Shown here: piece by piece, positions 25,029 to 35,577 of the stretch
How the letters are laid out: the number at the start of each line of letters is the position of its first letter
How positions within the stretch are numbered: the stretch's first letter is position 1
Assembly: GCF_030052815.1 (NCBI RefSeq)
Contig: NC_079497.1
Coordinates: forward strand, 16,320,258 to 16,384,257
Source of the DNA: Hevea brasiliensis
Lineage: Eukaryota; Streptophyta; Magnoliopsida; Malpighiales; Euphorbiaceae
Direction of reading: 5' to 3'
Length of the DNA stretch: 64,000 nucleotides
The notes under the pieces: generated by a model
The model's input: only the letters and a program-made list of their open reading frames with translations
Database searches by the model: none
Told to the model about the DNA's origin: nothing
Made by a program: the position numbers and the translations under genes

Positions 25029-26488
25029 TGTAACACCCTCCCGATAACCACTCCGTACATCCTACTATTCCGGTGACCGGTGTCGGCCCGGACAGCTAGA
25101 ATGTCCGGAAAAATATTTAAACTAAAGTCAGGAACCATAATTAACTCAAATATTAATAAGAAAAATTTAGTAAAAATTTTAGGAATAAAATACAACCGAG
25201 TTAAACGAGCCGGTGCCCAAGCGATGGGTAAACAGAGGGAAGTTGCGGTTCTCGCAACGAGGAGCCCTAGACCCGGGAGAAAAATTATAAAATAATTTTT
25301 GGGACTCCAAAGAAGGGTTATTGAGGTTCCCATGGCATTAGAATGCCAAGAAAATACCTAGAAAAATTTTTCAATCGGTACAGACAATTTTGACCCGTTA
25401 AGCCAAACGGAGGGCATTTTGGTCATTTCGCCTTCAGAGGTGATTTTTGGCCGACTTGTCCAGTTGAGTAAATAATTAATATGACATAAAATATGAATAA
25501 ACATTACTAGAAATCAAATTGAAAATGAGTAGTGGAGGAAAGGAAAGAAAATGAGGAAAAAAGCTTAATTATGGCATCATGGTGATGTCATTAAGGAAAT
25601 TTGGACCAATCACAATTAAGCCATCCTTTGACCAACAAATAAAAAGACTAAATGAAGACTAAATAACTAAAAATTTCAGCAGCCCCTCCTCATTCTCTTA
25701 CCAGCCGAAACCCTAGTGTACCCAAACCACCATTGACAACCTAATCAAAGCTCAATTCCCTCCTTTATTTCACTCTAAAACCCATAAGTCCCTTCATCAA
25801 AAATTAATCCCACACCTAGACAAAGCTTTTGGAAGCTAAGGAAAAGAAAGAAAGTGAAGTTGGGGCTTTGGAAATTCTACCCATTCAAGGTTAGTGCTAC
25901 ACTTTCATTCTCCTTCTTTTAAATCTTAGTTAGAACATCATTTTGAGCTAAGAAATTTTAAGAAATTGAAGTAAATTATATGTGTCATGGTACCTTCAAT
26001 TTTCAGCAGCCCTATGAAAGTATGAGGTTGATTGTTTTAATAAATTTAGAGTGGCTAGAAATAATGGTTAAGGTATTAATATACATGGACATTAAACTAA
26101 GTATGCTAATGAAGGTTATGAGTAAATTGATTTGGATATTAGGGTTTGGAAAGGTGAAAATGTGACTTGGTTTATTAAACTGTTAAAGAACAATCTAATG
26201 GTCAATAAGTGACCATTTGAGGTATGTTGAACACAATTTGGACTGAAAAATGGTATGGCAAAGTCAAGGTATAAACTGCCCTAGGACAGCAGCATAGGGA
26301 CTGAAAATTCAGTCCCTTTGCACTGCCATAACTTGGGCTGTGTTAGTCCAATTGAAGTTTGGCTAATTGGACATGAAACTAGGTTTATAATGGCACATTT
26401 TTGCTGAAGAAACCATGCCCAAAAGACCAAAGCAAGAGGACCAAAACTTGGCCCCAATCCGGAACCCTGAAACTGATTCTGCAGAATT

Positions 26489-26519
26489 GGCCAAATGAAC
26501 AGTAACTGTTCATTTGGCC
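26489..26519. repeat. 31-bp perfect palindrome in the A 5' LTR
   Basis: Arms GGCCAAATGAACAGT and ACTGTTCATTTGGCC with one base between. In the 3' LTR (about 58189-58200) only the outer bases remain; 19 internal bases are missing. Confidence 0.9.
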
Positions 26520-27485
26520 ATAACTCACTGTAGATTTGGTCAATTGACCTGAAATATTTACAGCAACAAGTTAAGACATAGACAAACAACTTTCATGAAG
26601 AAACCTACCCCAAATTATGGCCAGAACCCATCCTACCAAGTGACTCTAGTTACTGTTCATGCACTGTAGATATGGTAATTTTCTGCAGAATGCCCATTCG
26701 GCCAGCTTGGGTCTTTGGACCATATCTAGAGCTACAAAACTCCAAATGGAGTGATTCAAAAAAGGAAATTCAACTAGACAAAATAAGGAACAACTTTCAT
26801 GTTTTACATTTCTTCAAATTCCCACAGTAACAGTGTCCAATGGAACTGTGAAGTTGACTCACCAAAACTGAAAATTCTGCTTGTGTGGGTTTACACTTTG
26901 AAATGGTATTAACACTTAATGCCAACAAGTTTTAAACACCAAATGTGGTATGTTGGGAGTGCCAAAGTCAATGTACATATTTTCTATCCAAAAGTCAACA
27001 TTTTTGTTGACCAATGAGGTGAATAGTAACACCAAAACATGAAATTCACAAATTGAAGAATTTAAAAGTTTCAAATGCCCTAGTATACCTAACAAGATTG
27101 GTTTGGATAGTTTGGCATGCCAATCGGGTTCGATTAGCGATCGCATATGGCAATATGCCATTCGTGATTTCATGGCTTTTAGCCATTCGACTTTGCATTG
27201 AGACTTGGCCTTGTGCACGAGATTATTCTGACTTGGTAGTTGTTACATTGCACAGGGTGATGCATATGCGATCGATGGTGTGACGGCGAGGTACTAGATA
27301 CCCAGTGCCAGTTTACCCGTTATCCAGTCCAGTCGTCTAGTGTAGGTTACTTGGGCAACCAAATGAATGAAAATGAGCAATGTAGAAGAAATAAATGAAT
27401 GGATATACAAATACATGACAAACAAAACATGTACATGCAATACATATTTATATATGTTATTTCTTGTTATTTTATTATTACACCA

Positions 27486-27503
27486 CTAAGCATTATTGCT
27501 TAG
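27486..27503 (+). other. Conserved LTR hairpin, A copy with changed stem
   Basis: CTAAGC, ATTATT, GCTTAG. It occupies the place of the CACTGAGT/ACTCAGTG hairpin of B and S; two stem pairs differ from those elements and both remain paired. Confidence 0.7.
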
Positions 27504-27909
27504 CGCGTTGCTTTTGCCACGCGTAGGTACTGGAGATCCTGATCGTGAGCCCAGAAGACCCGCAGGTAGGTGAGTCCATCCTGCGATTCTGCGCAGTTGT
27601 CCGTGTCACCTCACTACTGCGATTGCATTGGTAGGGCACTAGGTGTCATTTTGTCATTTTGATATTTTGTAGCAGATTTTTACTTTTTCATATGTATTTG
27701 AACTCATGTAATATATTTTGATGTCCATGTAAATAATGAAATTTATGACTATGAATGCAAAATTTGAGCATGTATTTATCGCTTGTATATGAGAAATGGA
27801 TGTTGTGAAATGAAAAGATTATTGAGAATTTGCTATTGAGAAATATTGTTGAGATTTTGGATATTGGAGTTTGAGATGATGAAATACAAATATTGGAAGT
27901 GTTTTTAAC

Positions 27910-27981
27910 AGGTTCCGAAGAACTGTTTTCTCCATTTTTAGTCGGTACTCTGCCGGATTTTCTTTAAAATCTTCGGAACCT
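27910..27981 (+). other. 12-bp stem-loop near the 3' end of the A LTR
   Basis: AGGTTCCGAAGA (27910-27921) pairs perfectly with TCTTCGGAACCT (27970-27981) across 48 bases. It repeats in the 3' LTR at 59599-59670. The loop holds the GAACTGTTTTC and CTGCCG blocks shared by all the Tekay LTRs here. Confidence 0.75.
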
Positions 27982-28145
27982 CAAATGAATAATGCTTTTG
28001 ATAAATGGTTAAAATAAATCATATTTCATAAATTAACTTCAAAAGCATGATATAAATGAATTGAGGAATATTAGAGTGTGCCAGTACACCGTGTGGCATT
28101 ACTTACTCGGGTATACTGTACACGGGTAAGGGGTGTCACATTTAG

Positions 28146-28161
28146 TGGTATCAGAGCACGG
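28146..28161 (+). promoter_or_regulatory. Primer-binding site of element A
   Basis: TGGTATCAGAGCACGG, five bases after the LTR end, complementary to initiator-Met tRNA. Confidence 0.92.
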
Positions 28162-28267
28162 TTTAGGTGTTTCTGGGCCTAGATTGAGTCCATACCATGC
28201 ATTGCATTTGTAAGAGTCGAGGTGACACTAACGCAGATCTGTTTATCCTTCTTATTTTGAATAGGAT

Positions 28268-28755
28268 ATGGACCCTTCATCTCAGAGAGCCGTTGAGGAG
28301 GAAGTGGAGAGTCATGCTCCACCTGTAGCAGCTGAGACTGGGGGCATGAGAGAATCTGCTCCGCCAGCTCAAGCAGAGCCTGCTCAGCCTCCACAGGCCA
28401 TGTTCCAACAAATGGCCGACTTCTTTAGACAAATGGCCGGGGTAATGCCAGCACCACCACCAGCTCCACAGCAGAAATCACACCTGGAAAGGCTAAGGAA
28501 GTTTGGAGCTGTGGACTTCTATGGCAAGAGAGAAGATGACTCTGTTGCAGCCGAGAATTGGTTGAACAGAACAGGCAGAGTACTAAAACAACTCCACTGC
28601 ACTCCAGAGCAAAACCTGGAAGCTGCCATCTCTTTACTGCAAGATGATGCATATGAGTGGTGGGACACCGTGTCCAGTGAAGTGCAGCCAGAAGCTGTAA
28701 CTTGGGACTTCTCTCTCTCTGAGATCAAGAAGAAATATGTGGGTACTGTATACCT
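28268..28755 (+). pseudogene. gag: Element A gag, N-terminal part, split by element O
   Basis: ATG 28268 follows the PBS by about 105 bases. The N-terminus is acidic and Pro/Gln/Ala-rich with FQQMADFFRQMAGVM, also seen in B (FQQMARSM). The capsid-like core follows: LERLRKFGAVDFYG, AENWLNRTGRVLKQLHC, LLQDDAYEWWDTV. The frame is intact up to KKYVGTVY at 28754, where O is inserted; its target copy TACCT is 28751-28755, and the same frame continues at 52498. As it stands the gene would read a few codons into O and stop near 28813. Confidence 0.9.
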
Positions 28756-29166
28756 TGTCGCAAAGGGATTTTGCGGTCACCTGGACGATCACTCACCGAA
28801 GTGGGAAAAGTGAGGAGTCGCCACCTTAGTTTTGAGGGAAACTAAAGAAAACCATTTGGGAAGATAAATTAAAAATGAAACCACTTCAAAACAGAGATTC
28901 TAGGTTCGGGGTCCGTAAACGGGTGGGGAAGGTGTTAGGCACCCCACCTCGTCCCTTAATAAGGGTAAGTAGATTTAATTTTGCGTTCTTTATAAATTAG
29001 TTAGGAGGGCTTGAATGGGAATGTTAATCCTTTTGTCAAAAGGAAATTTTAATTTTTCACTAAATTCGGATCACCCAGATACATAAGTAAATGAGACAAC
29101 CTTAGTGAGTTGACGTCGCGAATCATTTATGATTTTGGGATTATTTTGTGTACAGGTTAAGATTTG

Positions 29167-29436
29167 GTGTGAGAATCGGATAAGAACTCTCCTCCGATCT
29201 CTTTTTGATATTTATTAAAATTTGGAGTTGAGACCGGATAAGAATCCTCCTCCGATCTCTTTCAGATGTTTATTAAAATTATGAGTTGAGACAGGATAAG
29301 AACTCTCCTCCGATCTCTTTTAAATAGTTATTAAAATTTTGAGTTGAGACCGGATAAGAACTCTCCTCCGATCTCTTTTTAACGTTTATTAAAATTTGGA
29401 GTTGAGACCGGATAAGAACTCTCCTCCGATCTCTTT
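29167..29436. repeat. Five tandem 58-bp repeats in the O 3' LTR
   Basis: GGATAAGAA recurs at 29178, 29236, 29294, 29352 and 29410, exactly 58 bases apart, each followed by CTCCTCCGATCTCTTT. In element sense this lies in the transcribed R/U5 side, downstream of the minus-strand TATA box. Confidence 0.92.
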
Positions 29437-30442
29437 TAGATTAACAGGAGCCCGAAAGGGACTTTTCCGATCTCCCGGATTTTAATTTCAGCTACATGAC
29501 ATAAGAGCCTAAAGCTAAGGATTCTGGCATTCAAAGATGCTGGGGATAAGGCTTCTCGATACCTTTTGGCTAGATGGGGAAAACTAGACTTGATTTACCG
29601 ACCTTCCATGTATTCATTTTACCAATATCTATTAATGTCCGATCTATTCTGTTTCATTTACCTCCTTTTATTTCTACTTTATGACCTCTTTGTCGAATTG
29701 CTGTTTACGTCAGCCTAATAGTTTGGCTATCTTCCTGACGCGTTATTCAGGTTCTCTCTTTTTAAAAGAGACCCCTAAGTTGCAGTTACCTACGTCTTGC
29801 CTGACCATTTACACGCTACTAGGAACCAGAAAAACTTGCATTCAGAAATGACGAAGATTAATAAAATGACGAACTAATCACTAAAGAGATAACTCGAGAG
29901 TAACATTCTTTTGGGTCCTTTTGCACAAAATGAACTTGGAGAAAATCACATACGTAAGAAGAACAAAGAAAGTGCGAAAAATAAATGTAAACACTTAGTA
30001 AAACAGCAATATGAGCTCTTACCTGTGAGGAGCCAAATCTACTGAAATAGCTACGGGGTGGCAAATAGAGATAAGACAGTGGACTGATTAGCCTGAGAGC
30101 TGATGTTCGTCGGGAAGTGAAGGGAGATTAGCTAAAATATAATCAGATTAAGATAAAAGCCGAGTGGAATGAAGTTTAGCTTAGACAGTGGGAATGAAAA
30201 CAGAGATGATAAAGGGCTGAAAGTGAGGGTGTGACCAGATAATGAACAAACTAGAAATGTAGAGTTCCAGTATTCAGAATCCTTTTCAAGAAACACTTCA
30301 GAAAACTAGTTTCAAAAGTTTTTCCAATCAACACTTCAAAGTAGTGGAATAACAAACTGAATGAAGTTTTCAGAGTTCTTCCACTATAATAACAGCCTCT
30401 CTTTTTTTGTCCGTCCGTCCCTTGAACAGTTTTTCATGCAGG

Positions 30443-30450
30443 TATTTATA
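30443..30450 (-). promoter_or_regulatory. Sense-strand TATA box, O 3' LTR copy
   Basis: Minus strand TATAAATA within CCTATAAATACCTGC. It is the only strong TATA seen in element sense, and it places U3 to the right and about 1.65 kb of R-U5 to the left. The identical site in the 5' LTR (48413-48420) would drive the genomic RNA. Confidence 0.6.
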
Positions 30451-31075
30451 GGAATCGGGCGCTCCCCGTGGAGGGTCAGGATTTATTTTGAGGGAGATGG
30501 AGGGTCAAGATTTCGAAGGACATGATCGGATGTCCAGGAATTAAAGAGAATCAAAATGAATGGCTGAGATCCCTCTTCAGAACGCTTGTCCTTTTCTTCT
30601 TTCAATCTGACGGTCCCAGATCTTCTTGTCCGGAACGATCTAAGGGCTAAGAGCGAAAGATGCTGGTATTGTCGTCTTCTCTCTTGATCCAAGGGTTCCG
30701 AGTTTGTCCTTACAAGTGGGATCAACGGTGGAGATTGGGATGTACAGGACTGTCATGACATACCCTGGCACCTGTCAGCATTGCGGGCGATTCTTAGGCG
30801 TGCGGTGGAGATCTCGTCTGCAACGCTTTAACTACCTCGGCTCTGATTCTGACGACGGTTATTTGGGATTTGTCTTATTCTTTTTGCCTTCCGATCCCTC
30901 CTTTTTCTGATCTCTTTCACATGTTCTTTCCGATCTTTCATGCTGGTCTCCCATCTTCCAATCTATTATTCTGATCTTTCCCTTCCTTAGGTCCGGTCTG
31001 GTCAAAGCATTAATTGCCCCTCGATTCCCGGGCGTTAACCGTTTTACCTTCAAAGAATAAATGCTCATTTTCCCC

Positions 31076-31083
31076 TATATATA
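31076..31083 (+). promoter_or_regulatory. Antisense TATA box upstream of the 70-aa ORF (3' LTR copy)
   Basis: TATATATA within CCCCTATATATACCCC, on the strand opposite to gag-pol. The first ATG downstream, 117 bases on, opens the 70-aa ORF. An AATAAA is present at about 31637. Confidence 0.55.
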
Positions 31084-31199
31084 CCCCTGTCGACAGAGAC
31101 ATTTCCTTCATCTGATTTTCCTCTCTTCCTTCTAACTTTTCCTGTTCTAACTGCTCCGGCGGAAGTTCTGGCTACAACTGTGGCTTTGATCTTTTTCCG

Positions 31200-31412
31200 A
31201 TGGACTTCTTTACTCACCGACTGAAAATTTACGATCCCGGTGATCGCATAACCCTAACTGACGATGGTGAGAGAACTGGATTTGACCGATCTGTATTGCG
31301 GACCTCGGTTGTACCGATCTCGAGTCGCTCAACTGAGTTCATTCGGCTTCTCATCACATTGAGTGTTCCGACAGCGATTCTGATCCACATTGGGTGTTCC
31401 GACAGCGGATGA
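31200..31412 (+). CDS. Small ORF (70 aa) antisense in the O 3' LTR, function unknown
   Basis: It starts at the first ATG after the TATA box at 31076 (MDFFTHRLKIYDPGD) and ends CSDSG. I do not recognise it; there is no signal peptide, membrane segment or known motif. The C-terminal part contains a direct repeat at DNA level (GAGTGTTCCGACAG... and GGGTGTTCCGACAG...). The copy in the other LTR (49169-49381) differs at two residues (H/Y and A/V), no fewer than expected for LTR copies, so conservation alone does not prove coding. It could be a leader ORF or chance. Confidence 0.35.
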   Translation: MDFFTHRLKIYDPGDRITLTDDGERTGFDRSVLRTSVVPISSRSTEFIRLLITLSVPTAILIHIGCSDSG

Positions 31413-31878
31413 AGCATCCGGTCGGCAATATCCTTGGGATCAGTTATAAACTGATCCTTAGATCAGCCTTTTGATATAATCAGATCTCCAATGTATTCCA
31501 ATCCTTAGAGATCGCCCAGATGATGTAATTTGTTAATGTAATCAGATCTCTAGAGATCGCCCAAATGATGTAGTTAGACCTTTATTGTAATCCGATCCCT
31601 AGAGATCGCCCTAATGATGTAATCCGATCTTTTTGGAAATAAAAGTCTTGTTTCTCCAATTATTATCTTATTGATTATTGTCCGATCTATGATATATTTG
31701 TCCGATCAGGTTCCTAACAAAACGACTCTTAACTGATCCTTCATTCAAAATATTCAACTTATTATGCCGATCTCCAATTAACCGATCTCGGAATGTTCGA
31801 GAGACGCGTGTCGAACATTGGCGAATCCGTTAACCGATGCACCGCTCGAACCTCGTGAGCATTAAATGCTCGGACTAG

Positions 31879-31886
31879 TATAAATA
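31879..31886 (+). promoter_or_regulatory. Antisense TATA box of the two-exon LTR gene (3' LTR copy)
   Basis: TATAAATA in GACTAGTATAAATAGGGA, followed by a run of 14 G and a CT-rich leader. The gene's ATG is 167 bases downstream. The same box lies at 49850-49857 in the 5' LTR. Confidence 0.65.
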
Positions 31887-32052
31887 GGGATGGGGGGGGG
31901 GGGGGTTAGCCATTTGCTCTCTCATTCCATTTTCAGTCTCTTGCTCACAACTTCGAAGTTCTCTCATTTTTCCCAAATTCTTCCGACGCCGATCAGACTC
32001 CGGTAAGGGCTTTGATCTTCTTTTTAGTTTAAGTTCTTTATTTTCTTTGAAA

Positions 32053-33924
32053 ATGAGCGGTGTCGAAGGTCAGAGAGCGGCGAGCCCTCCTTCCATTCAG
32101 TTCTCATGGTCGTCTGATGAAGAAGAGGTAGTCGGGCCAAGCACGCAACCTGAACCCCCTAGGGTCTCTGTTCCAGCTCGGGGGCGGATCATACCATCAA
32201 GGCGTGCACCTGTTTCAGGGAGGGAGACTCTCCCTATAGACGAGCTACCGTCGGTTCTTCGAGAATCCGATCTGCAATCGTTTAGCCAAGAATACAACAT
32301 TCGGCCTGATTCGTACGAGCTAATCAAGTGCCACGGCGATCTTCGTATCGATCACTCCTTTGAAGAGAATGACATGGTTATGGTGTACGAGGAACAGTTA
32401 AAGGCCGGTCTTCGGTTCCCTCTAGATGACTTCTATAAGGAGGTCCTAAAACTTCACCGAGTGTGCATTGCTCAAATTCACCCTAACTCGTGGCGGATCT
32501 TGGTAGCCTTCCGAGGTCTATGCCGAGCTAAGGGAATCAGACCTACGGCTAAGGTGTTCGCCGAGCTGCACAGACTAACTCGCCGAAAGGATGACGAACA
32601 CTGGTTCTTTCAGGCGAAGCCTCATTGTGGGCTCTTTTCCGATCTGCCCTCATCCCTTAAGAATTGGAAGAACCGTTTCTTCATTCTGAGGAGCAAAGAT
32701 CCGAGCTGCTTTGAGGACTTCCCTCGTAGCTGGTGGTACCAGGGGCCTTTGCTTCCGAAGCATATTACCCTGAACCAGGAGGAAAGCTTAATAGTGATGG
32801 ATCTGAAGAGTCAGGCCGCCACTCCAAAGTATTCTTGTTTGGATGCGGTGACTGCCGAGTTGCACCATTGGACTATTCAACTGCTCACCGGCCAAGACCG
32901 CGAACTTCCGCTCTCTGACCTCGGCATTGGTATTTTCTATATCTCAGCTCTCAGGACCTTAGCGATCTCACTGACCTTTTCTTTGTGCAGGTATGGCGGG
33001 TGGTGAGGGTTCTAGGAAGCGGAAGAAGGACAAAGAGATCTTCCGAAAAATAAAGGAGATGAAACATTCGGAAATGCTTCGAACACCTGGTCATGAATCT
33101 GGGGAAGTACAAGGGGACCCGCCTCAACCTTCGGATCTACCGACCGCTGAAGCTGTCCGATCTCCTCCTAGATTGGAAGAGTAGCCTCCGGCTCTTCCAG
33201 TTGTTCCAAGCACGGAAAGGGGTCCTTCTCAATCTTCTGGGAGGACCTCTTCTCGTGGCGCTCAAAAGCTAATCGAGTCCCTGAAGAATAACCGGACTGT
33301 TCGGGAGAACCCCGGTTTTGCTCAAGTCTTGGGGTCTTCCATGTTCCTTCGGGAGGATCGGGACAGGCTATCCTCGAACAGCCTTGATGATATCTTGACT
33401 CAATCCATGAGCCTGAACGTGGAGTGCCTGGTGAATCAGACCATGGTTTGGGAAAAGGTTCAGCGTCTGGGTAAGGAGATCGGGAAGAAAAATCAGAAGT
33501 GGCTTCCTCCGATCCCAACTCTCATCCGCCGGGATTATATATCTCAAGTTGAGGCGGGCGAAGTTTTATGAAGACAGTGGCGGCCGAATCTTGTTCTGGC
33601 TGAAAGGAATCGGGTTCTCGGAGAAGTCCAGGCGCTACAGGCCAACGAAGCTGCTCAGGTCGCCCAACTCATCGAGGAGCTTAAAGAGAAAGACGAGGAG
33701 CTTAAGGAGAAAGATGAAGAGATGGTGACGGGAATAGCCGGGGCCTATGTGAATGCTCACAAGGACCTCTTGGCCGAACTCCAGAAGCGTTACCCAGAGG
33801 AGGACTTCTCTTGGATGGCCGACCTGGCTCCTGGGGGTGATGATGAGGACGGTGAGGAGGAAGCCGAGGTGAGAGAGAGAGTGAGCAAAATGTAAATCAG
33901 TCGGGGTGACCCTCCACTGAATAG
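32053..33924 (+). pseudogene. Two-exon 'putative gypsy type transposon'-like gene inside the O 3' LTR (antisense)
   Basis: Exon 1 (32053-32929) is fully open and begins MSGVEGQRAASPP. A Ser/acidic N-terminus is followed by a globular domain from about residue 75: LRFPLDDFYKEVLKLH, HPNSWRILVAFRGLCRAKG and WFFQAKPH. This resembles the plant family annotated as 'putative gypsy type transposon' (Transposase_28 / plant transposon domain), of unknown function. A 61-bp intron (32930-32990, GT...GTGCAG) joins phase 1 to exon 2, which begins with a basic patch (GSRKRKKDKE) and ends in a long coiled coil and acidic tail; the stop is TAG at 33922. This copy is broken by TAG at 33182 (CAG in the other LTR) and by single-base losses near 33495-33590. 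The ORF-finder start at 32047 is TTG; ATG 32053 is the real candidate. It runs opposite to gag-pol. Confidence 0.72.
32930..32990 (+). other. Predicted 61-bp intron of the LTR gene (3' LTR copy)
   Basis: The donor is ATTG|GTATTTTC and the acceptor CTTTGTGCAG|GTATGG, with a pyrimidine-rich 3' end. Removal keeps frame across a split Gly codon and joins the globular part to the basic and coiled-coil part. The same sites occur at 50898-50958. Confidence 0.65.
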
Positions 33925-34513
33925 CTTGTACAAAAATGAAATGAAATGGGATGTCTCTTTGTTCAATGAATGGATGTGATTGGAAAATCTCTGAATTGCC
34001 TAAGTATTTGATTGTATGATCATAGCGAAACAAGAACTAAATGCAAAAATTAATCTAAGTAAAAGAGATCATAAAGAACAATAAGCCAGAGATCGGTTGG
34101 GAAGAAATCCTGAATGGGACGTGATTAAAATTGAAAATTTAAATTTAACACTTAAGAACGGAATCATCAATAAAACGAACCAAAACCTTAGCTCTTAATC
34201 TTTCAAAAGGAGATCGGCAATAAACCGTAAGAAAAGATCTAGTGCCGCTTCATTTCGTTTAGTAGGAATATACTTGACGGGTCCCGAGTTTCACAATGGG
34301 TTTGAGAGATCGATGAGCGATAGACTGGTAAAGCTTTGACTGATGCGAGAACTTAACAATTTGATTTAATTCTTTGCGGGGAGAGATCGGAATTGTGACA
34401 GCCTATCAAAGAGGGATCGGAAATGTGATTAGCCGTCCGAAGGAGACTTAGTACCGGGGATCGGTTTCAAAGTTTTATTGATTTTGGGGATCAGCCAAAA
34501 TATGGTGTCGACA
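33925..34513 (+). other. LTR end region after the antisense gene, no gene
   Basis: AT-rich sequence downstream of the antisense gene. In element sense it is the start of U3. GATCGG motifs are frequent. No ORF of interest is seen. Confidence 0.6.
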
Positions 34514-34527
34514 GCTGCCCCTCTTTA
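34514..34527 (-). promoter_or_regulatory. Element O polypurine tract
   Basis: On the minus strand AAAGAGGGGCAGC abuts the 3' LTR start TGTCGACACC, as a plus-strand primer should. Confidence 0.85.
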
Positions 34528-34664
34528 CATAATTTCTATTAAAGGAAAAAAATTTCCGTGTAGGAATTATGTAAAGATTCAGACTCATATTTTGGACGAT
34601 TAGGTGTACCTAAGTTAACGACCTAGAAATTGGCAACGGAAGTTGGAATACTTAGAAAATTAAA

Positions 34665-35577
34665 AACCAACTTGGATCAAGAACCAGAGGTTGATAGCAG
34701 GAAAATTAAATTGCAGGAAATTAAAATCAACTTAGATCAAGGAACCAGAGGTTGATAACAGAAATGTAAATTGCAAGAAATTAAAATCAACTTAGATCAA
34801 GGAACCAGAGGTTGATAACAGGAAATTTAAATTGCATGAAATCAAAATCAACTTAGATCAAGGAACCAGAGGTTGATAACAGGAAATTTAAATTGCATGA
34901 AATTAAAATCAACTTAGATCAAGGAACCAGAGGTTGATAACAGGAAAATTAAATTGCAGGAAATTAAAATCAACTTAGATCAAGGAACCAGAGGTTGATA
35001 ACAGAAAAATTAAATTGCAGGAAATTAAAATCAACTTAGATCAAGGAACCAGAGGTTGATAACAGAAATGTAAATTGCAAGAAATTAAAATCAACTTAGA
35101 TCAAGGAACCAGAGGTTGATAGCAGAAAAATTAAATTGCAGGAAATTAAAATCAACTTAGATCAAGGAACCAGAGGTTGATGACAGGAAATTTAAATTGC
35201 ATGGAATTAAAATCAACTTAGATCAAGGAACCAGAGGTTGATGACAGGAAATTTAAATTGCATGAAATTAAAATCAACTTAGATCAAGGAACCAGAGGTT
35301 GATAGCAGGAAAATTAAATTGCAGGAAATTAAAATCAACTTAGATCAAGGAACCAGAGGTTGATGACAGGAAATTTAAATTGCATGGAATTAAAATCAAC
35401 TTAGATCAAGGAACCAGAGGTTGATGACAGGAAATTTAAATTGCATGAAATTAAAATCAACTTAGATCAAGGAACCAGAGGTTGATAACAGAAATGTAAA
35501 TTGCATGGAATTAAAATCAACTTAGATCAAGGAACCAGAGGTTGATGACAGGAATGTAAATTGCAAGAAATTAAAAT
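34665..35577. repeat. Tandem array, about 15 copies of a 60-61-bp unit
   Basis: The block GGAACCAGAGGTTGAT recurs about every 61 bases (34801, 34862, 34923, 34984, 35045, 35105, 35166 and on). Two unit variants differ in the AAATTTAAATTGCATG versus AAAATTAAATTGCAGG segment and occur in mixed order, with a block of about three units repeated. It lies between the integrase gene and the 3' LTR, where Ogre/Tat elements commonly carry satellite-like arrays. No ORF crosses it. Confidence 0.95.

Larger units (their letters stand above)
25029..28140 (+). repeat. Element A 5' LTR
   Basis: 3,112 bp, TGTAACACCCTCCCG to GGTAAGGGGTGTCACA. It contains two ~200-bp modules (26518, 26727), a 31-bp perfect palindrome (26489-26519), the paired CTAAGC/GCTTAG hairpin (27486-27503) and a 12-bp stem-loop near the end (27910-27981). 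The small frames at 25004-25333 and 25080-25295 overlap each other on opposite strands, and I do not regard them as genes. Confidence 0.93.
28756..34513 (-). repeat. Element O 3' LTR (5.76 kb)
   Basis: In plus coordinates it runs from TGTCGCAAAGG to ATGGTGTCGACA. It contains five 58-bp repeats (29167-29436), a minus-strand TATA box (30443-30450), a plus-strand TATA with a 70-aa ORF (31076, 31200-31412), and a plus-strand TATA with a two-exon gene (31879, 32053-33924). The sequence is unusually rich in the motif CCGATCT. Confidence 0.93.

Noticed and set aside
25004..25333. 109-aa minus and 71-aa plus frames in the A 5' LTR, repeated in the 3' LTR
   Set aside because: They overlap on opposite strands, start at the LTR end, and hold no recognisable domain. 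They repeat because the LTR does.
30483..30725. 80-aa minus-strand frame found almost unchanged in both O LTRs (also 48453-48695)
   Set aside because: It lies upstream of the sense TATA box and has no domain. The LTRs are nearly identical anyway, so conservation says nothing about coding.
34665..35577. Regular repeats resembling a CRISPR array
   Set aside because: The whole 61-bp unit is conserved, with no unique spacers, and it lies inside a plant retrotransposon.
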